Source of the DNA: Oceanihabitans sp. | GTDB taxonomy: Bacteria > Bacteroidota > Bacteroidia > Flavobacteriales > Flavobacteriaceae | Direction of reading: 5' to 3' | Assembly: GCA_018067265.1 (NCBI GenBank) | Contig: JAGPUY010000444.1 | Span: forward strand, 1 to 20,530 | DNA: 20,530 nucleotides | Part shown: piece after piece, positions 13,777 to 19,891 of the stretch | How the letters are laid out: each line of letters starts with the position of its first letter | Position numbering within the stretch: the first letter of the stretch is position 1 | Notes under the pieces: model-generated | Seen by the model: only the letters and a program-made list of their open reading frames with translations | Databases searched by the model: none | Told to the model about the DNA's origin: nothing | Made by a program: the position numbers and the translations under genes

Positions 13777-15039
13777 ATGGAGCAATACAATATTTCTAAA
13801 GGCAATTCATTTTACGCAATTGGTCTAAGCTACAAAAAAGCAGATGCCGAAATTCGTGGGCATTTTAGTTTAGACGCAACATCTAAAATAAAGCTACTCG
13901 AACAAGCAAAACAAGAAGGTGTAGAAAGCCTTGTGGTGACATCTACATGTAATCGAACCGAAATTTACGGTTTCGCACAACATCCTTTTCAACTTATAAA
14001 ATTACTTTGTGACAATACAAAAGGTACTGTCGAAGAGTTTCAAAAAGTGGCATTTGTCTTAAAAAACAAAGATGCTATTTCACATATGTTTCGCGTTGGC
14101 TCCGGATTAGATAGCCAGATTTTAGGCGATTTCGAAATTATTGGTCAGTTAAAACATGCCGCTTCACAATCTAAAAAAGAAGGTTTATTAAATCACTTTT
14201 CAGAACGTTTAGTAAATGCGGTAATTCAAGCAAGCAAACGTATTAAAACAGAAACAAGCATTTCCACAGGAGCAACTTCTGTTTCCTATGCATCGGTACA
14301 ATATATTTTAAATGAAGTGGAAAACATTTCACAAAAAAATATTCTGCTTTTCGGAACCGGAAAAATTGGTAGAAATACTTGCGAAAACCTAGTGAAACAT
14401 TCGCAAAACGAACAAATCACGTTAATCAATAGAACCAAAGATAAAGCCGAAGCTATTGCTGGAAAATTCAACCTTGTAGTTAAAGATTACAGCAATTTAC
14501 AAGAAGAAATTCATGCTTCCGATATCTTGATTGTTGCAACTGGTGCGCAAATGCCAACAGTAGATAAACATATCATACAAAACAAAAAACCGCTTTTAAT
14601 TTTAGATTTATCAATTCCTAAAAACGTAAATGAAAATGTAAATGAACTAGAGAACATAACTTTAGTACATCTAGATCATTTATCTAAAATAACGGACGAT
14701 ACTTTAGAGAAACGCAAGCTCGATATTCCGCTAGCAGAACTAATTATTGAAGAAGTTAGAACCGAATTTAATGCTTGGTTAGAAACTAGAAAGTTTGCAC
14801 CAACCATTAAAGCTTTAAAGCTAAAATTAAATGATTTTAAAGTTGCAGAATTAGATACGCAACGTAAAAAAATGAGCAATTTTAACGAAGAACAGGCGGA
14901 ATTAATTAGCAATAATATCATTCAAAAAATAACAAATCATTTTGCACATCACTTAAAAGATGATGCCATATCTACAGACGAAAGTCTAGAACTCATAAAA
15001 AAAGTGTTTCAATTAGAAACATCCACAACAAATGTCTAA
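13777..15039 (+). CDS. hemA: Glutamyl-tRNA reductase
   Basis: This 420-residue enzyme catalyses the first committed step of the C5 route: NADPH-dependent reduction of glutamyl-tRNA(Glu) to glutamate-1-semialdehyde. The catalytic domain has nucleophile C58 in VTSTCNRTEIYGF and the segment GSGLDSQILGDFEIIGQLK (108-126), with GDFEI as in Flavobacteriia where others have GExQI. The NADPH-binding Rossmann domain has GTGKIG at 193-198. The C-terminal helical dimerisation domain includes EEVRTEFNAWLETRKFAPTI. The ATG at 13777 follows a good -7 box. Its last 8 nt overlap the hemC-hemD start, indicating translational coupling. It is the first gene of the plus-strand hem operon. Confidence 0.95.
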   Translation: MEQYNISKGNSFYAIGLSYKKADAEIRGHFSLDATSKIKLLEQAKQEGVESLVVTSTCNRTEIYGFAQHPFQLIKLLCDNTKGTVEEFQKVAFVLKNKDAISHMFRVGSGLDSQILGDFEIIGQLKHAASQSKKEGLLNHFSERLVNAVIQASKRIKTETSISTGATSVSYASVQYILNEVENISQKNILLFGTGKIGRNTCENLVKHSQNEQITLINRTKDKAEAIAGKFNLVVKDYSNLQEEIHASDILIVATGAQMPTVDKHIIQNKKPLLILDLSIPKNVNENVNELENITLVHLDHLSKITDDTLEKRKLDIPLAELIIEEVRTEFNAWLETRKFAPTIKALKLKLNDFKVAELDTQRKKMSNFNEEQAELISNNIIQKITNHFAHHLKDDAISTDESLELIKKVFQLETSTTNV

Positions 15040-16615
15040 AACAATTAGAATTGGTACTCGCGATAGCGAACTTGCCCTATACCAAGCAAAAATCGTAAAA
15101 AGCCAATTAGAACATCTTGGTCACAAAGTAGTATTAGTTCCTGTAAAATCTACAGGAGATTTACAACTAAACAAGCCATTATACGAACTAGGAATAACTG
15201 GGATTTTCACTAAAACTCTAGATATTGCTATGCTTAATGGCGATATAGATATTGCAGTACATTCTTTAAAAGATGTACCAACACTTTTACCAAAAGGTAT
15301 TGTACAAGCTGCCGTTTTAAAACGTGGTAACGTGCGTGATACTTTGGTATACAAAACTACAGAAGAATTTTTAGGTGCGCGCGAGGCCGTAATTGCAACA
15401 AGTAGTTTACGCAGAAAAGCACAGTGGCTAAATCGTTATCCAACACATACTATCGAAGATATTCGTGGGAATGTAAACACGCGTTTGCAAAAACTGGACG
15501 ACACCGAACATTTTGATGCAGCCATTTTTGCTGCAGCAGGAATTGGTCGTTTAGAATTACGCCCAGAAACCGCTGTGAATTTAGAATGGATGATTCCAGC
15601 AGCAGGACAAGGAGCTATAATGATTGTTGCTTTAGAAGAAGACGAAGAAATAAGAACTATTTTAAACGAAATTAATGATGAAGAAACACAAACGTGTACA
15701 CAAATTGAACGTGAGTTTTTAAATCGTTTAGAAGGTGGATGTTCTGCTCCAATTGGCGCATTATGTTACATAAAAGAAGAAGAAATACACTTTGATGGTG
15801 TTTTATTAAGTCCTAACGGAACTAAAAAAATAACCGTACAACGCGTAAAAACATTAGGGGAACATCATGATATGGCAGAATGGTGCGCAAACTATGTCAT
15901 AGAAAAAGGCGGAAAACGCTTAATGGATTCCTTACAGGAATCTAGCAAACCAACGACCGTATATTCTACAAAATCACTTACCGAAGACCAACGTTTATTA
16001 GTAAACGAAAACTTAGGTGTAGAAAGTTCTGACTTTGTAAAAATTAGCACCAATAGATTAAAACCACAAGTGGTTAGAAACCCTATTCAAAATGTGGTGA
16101 TTACAAGTAAAAATGCAGTAGAAGCATTACTTCAAAACTTTTCTGCAATCGAATTACAATTCCAAAATATTTACTGTGTTGGTCGTAGAACAAAACGTTT
16201 GGTAGAAAAACGTATTGGGGAAGTAAAACATACCGAACCTAATGCTAAAAAACTTGCGGAATATCTAGTGGACTTCATTGAAGGAACAGAAGTCACTTAT
16301 TTCTGTAGTGATTTACGTTTAGATGCGCTTCCAACTATTTTAGAAGAAAACAATATTACGGTCAACGAAATAGAAGCATACCAAACCAAATTAGATGCCG
16401 TAAAACTGAAAGACACTGTAGAAGCCATTCTATTTTATAGTCCGTCAACAGTACAAAGTTTTAAGCAAGAAAATAACGTTACAGAAAATATGATTGCTTT
16501 TTGCATTGGAGAAACTACTGCACATGAAGCAAAAAAACACTTTAAAGATATACGGATTGCTAAGGTTCCTACAGTAGAAAGTGTGATCCAATTGGTAAAC
16601 GAACATTATATTTAA
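15032..16615 (+). CDS. hemC: HemC-HemD fusion: hydroxymethylbilane synthase / uroporphyrinogen-III synthase
   Basis: This 527-residue protein should carry out two consecutive steps, joining four porphobilinogens and then closing the ring to uroporphyrinogen III. Residues 1-300 are HemC: IRIGTRDSELALYQAK (5-20), catalytic Asp81 in AVHSLKDVPT, ATSSLRRKAQ (122-131), and dipyrromethane-cofactor Cys237 in LEGGCSAPIGA. From about 306 to 527 a HemD-like domain follows: VVITSKNAVEALL, YCVGRRTKRLVE, YFCSDLRLDALP, FYSPSTVQSF and CIGETTAHEA. HemC alone is normally about 300-310 residues, so the extra 220 match a complete HemD. HemD is poorly conserved, so that half is less certain. It overlaps hemA by 8 nt. 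The S23 gene lies between it and hemE. Confidence 0.92.
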   Translation: MSKTIRIGTRDSELALYQAKIVKSQLEHLGHKVVLVPVKSTGDLQLNKPLYELGITGIFTKTLDIAMLNGDIDIAVHSLKDVPTLLPKGIVQAAVLKRGNVRDTLVYKTTEEFLGAREAVIATSSLRRKAQWLNRYPTHTIEDIRGNVNTRLQKLDDTEHFDAAIFAAAGIGRLELRPETAVNLEWMIPAAGQGAIMIVALEEDEEIRTILNEINDEETQTCTQIEREFLNRLEGGCSAPIGALCYIKEEEIHFDGVLLSPNGTKKITVQRVKTLGEHHDMAEWCANYVIEKGGKRLMDSLQESSKPTTVYSTKSLTEDQRLLVNENLGVESSDFVKISTNRLKPQVVRNPIQNVVITSKNAVEALLQNFSAIELQFQNIYCVGRRTKRLVEKRIGEVKHTEPNAKKLAEYLVDFIEGTEVTYFCSDLRLDALPTILEENNITVNEIEAYQTKLDAVKLKDTVEAILFYSPSTVQSFKQENNVTENMIAFCIGETTAHEAKKHFKDIRIAKVPTVESVIQLVNEHYI

Positions 16616-16630
16616 TAGCTGCTGGCCATT

Positions 16631-16688
16631 GGCTCTTAGCTATTAGAACTACTGTTGAATCAAAAGCTAAAGGCTAACAGCTAAAAGC
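16631..16688. repeat. Left flank of the S23 cassette: imperfect inverted repeat plus 27-bp direct repeat copy 1
   Basis: The copy at 16662-16688 consists of AGCTAA/GGCTAA-type units and matches 17063-17089 at 25 of 27 positions. Just before it, GGCTCTTAGCTATTAG (16631-16646) is an imperfect inverted partner of 16667-16682 (12 of 16 bases complementary), so the left flank can fold into a hairpin. Confidence 0.75.
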
Positions 16689-16694
16689 GAAACC

Positions 16695-17051
16695 ATGAGG
16701 AATTATAAGCATCTAAAAATTTGGGAGCAAGGAATTGAACTAGTAAAACAAATATATGCTTTATCAGCGCATTTACCAGCAACTGAAAAATTTGGTTTAA
16801 CCTCTCAGATAACAAGAGCTGCAGTTTCAATTCCTTCAAATATAGCAGAAGGTTGCAGTAGAAATAGTGAGATGGAATTCAAACGGTTTTTGGAAATTGC
16901 AATGGGTTCTCTTTTTGAAGTAGATACACAACTAATAATTATACAAGAACTAAACTTTATAAAATCAGAAGATTTAAAATCCATTTTTGAACTTATAGAA
17001 ACAGAAGGCAAAATGATAAATGGATTAATAAACACAATTAAAAATAGTTAA
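16695..17051 (+). CDS. Four-helix-bundle protein of the S23 (23S rRNA intervening sequence) family
   Basis: This 118-residue protein is entirely helical: YKHLKIWEQGIELVKQIYAL, then KFGLTSQITRAAVSIPSNIA and EGCSRNSEMEFKRFLEIAMG, and a C-terminal helix. The motif GLTSQIxRAAVSIPSNIAEG is diagnostic of the S23/bIVP four-helix-bundle family. Relatives are encoded in 23S rRNA intervening sequences and in many intergenic cassettes, and Avd proteins of diversity-generating retroelements share the fold. No reverse transcriptase or variable repeat is seen here. The gene interrupts the hem operon between hemC-hemD and hemE, flanked by 25/27-identical direct repeats, so it looks like a small mobile cassette rather than a heme gene. 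Its molecular function is unknown, though nucleic-acid binding is suspected for the family. Confidence 0.9.
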   Translation: MRNYKHLKIWEQGIELVKQIYALSAHLPATEKFGLTSQITRAAVSIPSNIAEGCSRNSEMEFKRFLEIAMGSLFEVDTQLIIIQELNFIKSEDLKSIFELIETEGKMINGLINTIKNS

Positions 17052-17062
17052 AGACCAAAGCT

Positions 17063-17089
17063 AAAAGCTAAGGGTTAACAGCTAAAAGC
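17063..17089. repeat. 27-bp direct repeat, copy 2, right flank of the S23 cassette
   Basis: Matches 16662-16688 except at two positions (A/G and C/T). It lies in the 43-nt gap between the S23 stop and the hemE start. A further AAAGCTAA unit precedes it at 17057-17064. Confidence 0.8.
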
Positions 17090-17094
17090 CAGTT

Positions 17095-18117
17095 ATGAAA
17101 AACGATTTATTTTTAAGAGCATTAAAAGGAGAAATAGTAGAACGTCCACCAGTTTGGATGATGCGTCAAGCAGGTCGTTATCTTCCAGAATTCATGGAGA
17201 TAAAAGCAAAATATGATTTCTTTACACGTTGTCAAACACCAGAATTAGCAAGTGAAATTACCGTACAACCAATTCGTAGATTCGGAATGGATGCTGCTAT
17301 TTTATTCTGCGATATTTTAGTAATTCCACAGGCAATGAATATTGAGGTACAAATGAAACCAAACTTTGGTCCATATTTACCAAATCCTATTCGCTCACAA
17401 AAAGATGTCGATAACGTAATCGTTCCAGATGTAAAAGAAGCCTTAAGCTACGTTTACGATGCGATTAAAATGACCAAAGAAAAACTTAACGACGATATTC
17501 CCTTAATTGGTTTTGCTGGATCTCCATGGACTATCCTTTGTTATTGCGTACAAGGACAAGGAAGTAAAAACTTTGACAAAGCCAAAGAATTTTGCTTTAC
17601 CAATCCGGTTGCTGCACATCAATTATTACAAAAAATAACAGATACCACTATCGCTTACTTAAAAGAAAAAGTAAAAGCAGGTGTTAACGCGGTTCAAGTA
17701 TTCGATTCTTGGGGAGGCATGCTTTCTCCTGTAGATTATCAAGAGTTTTCTTGGCAATATATTCAGCAAATTATCGATGCCTTAAAAGACGAAACTCCAG
17801 TTATCGCTTTTGGTAAAGGATGTTGGTTTGCTCTTGACGAAATGGCTAAATCTGGTGCTGCAGCTTTAGGTGTAGACTGGACGTGTTCCGCAAGAAATGC
17901 GCGTTATTTAACTGGTGGAAACATTACGCTTCAAGGTAATTTTGATCCAACACGTTTATTTTCGCCTCCTGCAGAAATCAAGAAAATGGTACACCAAATG
18001 ATTAATGAATTTGGTAAAGACAAGTATATTGTAAATCTAGGTCATGGTATTTTACCAAACATTCCATTAGAAAATGCCAAAGCTTTTATTGATGCAGTAA
18101 AAGAGTATAAAGCATAA
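17095..18117 (+). CDS. hemE: Uroporphyrinogen decarboxylase
   Basis: This 340-residue cytoplasmic enzyme removes four carboxyl groups from uroporphyrinogen III to give coproporphyrinogen III. The N-terminal signature PPVWMMRQAGRYLPEF (18-33) with its substrate-binding arginines is intact. Further on are FCDILVIPQAMN, IGFAGSPWTILCYCVQG, VQVFDSWGGMLSP and the C-terminal NLGHGILPNIP. Length is normal for the family. The ATG at 17095 follows directly after the right S23 repeat and no promoter box is evident in the short gap, so expression probably depends on transcription from the hemA promoter through the S23 gene. Downstream lies a repeat element that may end the operon. Confidence 0.96.
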   Translation: MKNDLFLRALKGEIVERPPVWMMRQAGRYLPEFMEIKAKYDFFTRCQTPELASEITVQPIRRFGMDAAILFCDILVIPQAMNIEVQMKPNFGPYLPNPIRSQKDVDNVIVPDVKEALSYVYDAIKMTKEKLNDDIPLIGFAGSPWTILCYCVQGQGSKNFDKAKEFCFTNPVAAHQLLQKITDTTIAYLKEKVKAGVNAVQVFDSWGGMLSPVDYQEFSWQYIQQIIDALKDETPVIAFGKGCWFALDEMAKSGAAALGVDWTCSARNARYLTGGNITLQGNFDPTRLFSPPAEIKKMVHQMINEFGKDKYIVNLGHGILPNIPLENAKAFIDAVKEYKA

Positions 18118-18125
18118 AATAATTT

Positions 18126-18272
18126 GGGCGTTACCTACTTTTTTTAGTAACATATAGTTGCTAATTGCTACTTATAGCTATAAAAAAAGTAGGTCGCGCT
18201 TTCCGCAGTCGCTTTTCATTTGCTTTTAATAGCAAAAAAAAGAGCTTCAACAAATGCTTCAATCGCTAACGC
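18126..18272 (+). repeat. Dispersed intergenic repeat element with two hairpins (Bacteroidota type)
   Basis: The element starts GGGCGTTACC and has a perfect 14-bp stem: ACCTACTTTTTTTA (18133-18146) with TAAAAAAAGTAGGT (18181-18194). CGCGCTTTCCGC follows, then a second hairpin TTTGCT/AGCAAA (18219-18224, 18231-18236), and it ends GCTTCAATCGCTAACGC. The layout resembles sequences I recall as frequent between genes in Bacteroidota genomes, and partly the element at 2332-2420. The first hairpin could also act as a terminator for the hem operon. Confidence 0.55.
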
Positions 18273-18277
18273 AAGGC

Positions 18278-18293
18278 TTGGTTTTAAAACCAA
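18278..18293. repeat. 16-bp perfect palindrome
   Basis: TTGGTTTTAAAACCAA immediately follows the repeat element. It could be a weak hairpin or part of the repeat's boundary; no function is evident. Confidence 0.5.
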
Positions 18294-18460
18294 TTTAATT
18301 TTAAAATAGTGTATTATTAATTTGGATTATTTTTTAATCAAATGAGATAGAAAATCAAAGCATATCCTTAGTTACGGTTTTATTTTATATTGAAATATGG
18401 ATGAAAAAGAAACAAATTATATAGACTGTTTTACGGTTAAATTGGTTTAAGAAGAAAACT

Positions 18461-19213
18461 ATGGTTAAAAACATTCTAAAAGGCTTAAAAGCATACGCAA
18501 ACAGTTTCGCATTAATTTCGAAATTAAAACTTTGGAAATTCTTTTTCATACCCATAATTATCAGCTTAGTAACCGCAACTATAATAGGTATTACCGCTTA
18601 TGGTTTATCCGATATCGTTGGTAATTTCATCGCAAAAATTTGGTTTTGGGAATGGGGAAAAGAAACCTTCACCTCTATTTCTACATTCATCGGTGGAATT
18701 ACCGTTTTAGCAATTGGATTAATCGTTTATAAACACATCATCATGGCACTTTCTGCGCCATTTATGAGTCCAGTTTCCGAGAAAATTGAAGCACATCTCA
18801 CAGGAATAGAAAACCATAGCCATCGTAAGACTTCCTTTAAAGAACAGTTATGGCGAGGAATACGTATCAACATTCGAAACCTAGGAAAAGAACTCTTGTT
18901 TACCATCCCATTACTAGTCCTTAAGTTTATTCCTGTAGTCAATATATTCTCCACCGTTTTATTGCTTTTATTACAAGCATACTACGCAGGTTTTGGTAAT
19001 ATGGACTATACTTTAGAAAGACATTTTAATTATAAAGAAAGCATTCAGTTTATTAGAAAAAATAGAGGGATTGCCATAGGAAATGGGATCGTTTTTATGC
19101 TCTTTTTATTAATTCCGGTACTAGGTGTAATTTTGGTTTTACCGCTTAGTGTTACTGCCGCTTCTATAAGTACAGTGAAACTCTTAAAACCAGAAACAGA
19201 AACTTTAAACTAA
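18461..19213 (+). CDS. EI24/CysZ-like multi-pass membrane protein
   Basis: This 250-residue integral membrane protein has hydrophobic segments at about 27-47, 74-92, 147-175 (probably two helices or a hairpin) and 206-236. The features match the EI24 domain family, which includes the bacterial sulfate transporter CysZ: an N-terminal GLKAYANSFALISK, then ALSAPFMSPVSEKIE between helices, GFGNMDYTLERHF, and a C-terminal LLIPVLGVILVLPLSVTAAS. A transport role is therefore possible, but sulfate specificity is not implied. Its stop overlaps the start of the GNAT gene by 1 nt, so the two are translationally coupled. I recall this pair near hem genes in other Flavobacteriaceae, which hints at a housekeeping link with the hem cluster. 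Confidence 0.82.
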   Translation: MVKNILKGLKAYANSFALISKLKLWKFFFIPIIISLVTATIIGITAYGLSDIVGNFIAKIWFWEWGKETFTSISTFIGGITVLAIGLIVYKHIIMALSAPFMSPVSEKIEAHLTGIENHSHRKTSFKEQLWRGIRINIRNLGKELLFTIPLLVLKFIPVVNIFSTVLLLLLQAYYAGFGNMDYTLERHFNYKESIQFIRKNRGIAIGNGIVFMLFLLIPVLGVILVLPLSVTAASISTVKLLKPETETLN

Positions 19214-19758
19214 TGATTTTATACTTTGACGACTTCGAAATTAATCCTATCCATAGTGGAGACGCTTGGAAGCTTTGTGATTTCATGGTCGCGAATGAAG
19301 ATCGGTTTAAACGCTATTTCCCAGGAACTTTAGCCGAAAATGCAGCACCGACATTATCCCAATTATTTGTAGAAAAAAAGCAGAAACAATTCGAGAAGAA
19401 AGAAGAATTCTTATTCACTTTAAAGCATTCTAAAACTAGAGAATTAGCAGGAATAATCTATATTAAAGAACTAGATCACACGATAAAACAAGGGGAATTT
19501 GCTTATTGCATAGGCTATCCTTTTAAAGGAAAAAAAATAATTACCAATGCGGTAAAATTATTATCCGAATACGCATTTACGCATTTGGATTTAGAATCGC
19601 TTCAAATCATAGCACATAAAGACAATTTACCGAGTGTAAACGTGGCTTTAAACAATGGCTTTGTTTGGCAAAAAACCTTAGAGAAAGAATTCACGCCAAC
19701 TAATGAAAGTCCGCTAGACATGGAGTTATATGAATTATACAGACCTAGCAGGTTTTAA
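19213..19758 (+). CDS. GNAT family N-acetyltransferase (RimJ/RimL-like)
   Basis: This 181-residue cytoplasmic acetyltransferase is of the RimJ-like GNAT type. The core runs from ELAGIIYIKELD (beta strands) through GEFAYCIGYPFKGKKIITNAVKLLSEYAF (95-123, acetyl-CoA loop and helix) to LESLQIIAHKDNLPSVNVALNNGFVWQKTLEKEF (127-160). The start codon overlaps the EI24 stop by 1 nt. The last residues, RPSRF, and the stop codon are encoded by the first REP-like repeat (from 19741), suggesting that repeat insertion replaced the original C-terminal end. The substrate is unknown. The catalytic core should be unaffected because it ends well before the repeat. Confidence 0.85.
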   Translation: MILYFDDFEINPIHSGDAWKLCDFMVANEDRFKRYFPGTLAENAAPTLSQLFVEKKQKQFEKKEEFLFTLKHSKTRELAGIIYIKELDHTIKQGEFAYCIGYPFKGKKIITNAVKLLSEYAFTHLDLESLQIIAHKDNLPSVNVALNNGFVWQKTLEKEFTPTNESPLDMELYELYRPSRF

Positions 19759-19773
19759 AAATCCGACTGGTTT
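19741..19773. repeat. REP-like hairpin 1 (degenerate), overlapping the GNAT stop
   Basis: AGACCTAGCAGGTTTT opens the unit and a diverged right arm (AAAAATCCGACTGGTTT) follows. The left arm matches the other three copies closely. It supplies the final codons and stop of the GNAT gene. Confidence 0.65.
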
Positions 19774-19792
19774 CCATGGAATAAATATGAAG

Positions 19793-19829
19793 TTAGACCT
19801 GCGAGGTTTTAAAAACCTTGTAGGTCTAA
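19793..19829. repeat. REP-like hairpin 2
   Basis: TTAGACCT (19793-19800) pairs with AGGTCTAA (19822-19829), and AGGTTTT (19804-19810) with AAAACCT (19812-19818). A 3x3 internal loop (GCG/TGT) separates the stems. This is the most complete copy. Confidence 0.85.
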
Positions 19830-19838
19830 ATCACAACA

Positions 19839-19871
19839 AACCTAGCAGGTTTCAAAAAACCTAGCAGGTCT
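19839..19871. repeat. REP-like hairpin 3
   Basis: ACCT (19840-19843) pairs with AGGT (19866-19869), and AGGTTT (19847-19852) with AAACCT (19857-19862). The 3x3 internal loop is AGC/AGC. It ends 20 nt upstream of the transposase start. Confidence 0.85.
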
Positions 19872-19891
19872 ATATTCTAATTAATAAAACA

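Larger units (their letters stand above)
18118..18460. other. 343-bp intergenic region after hemE
   Basis: It holds the dispersed repeat element at 18126-18272, a 16-bp palindrome at 18278-18293, and an AT-rich stretch leading to the EI24-family gene. I see no coding region; a 17-codon ORF at about 18400-18450 is too short to support. Confidence 0.65.

Noticed and set aside
16695..17051. Possible diversity-generating retroelement because S23 proteins resemble Avd
   Set aside because: No reverse transcriptase, template repeat or variable repeat is present in the window.
18400..18450. 17-codon ORF before the EI24 gene
   Set aside because: Too short and without supporting signals; it probably occurs by chance in AT-rich DNA.
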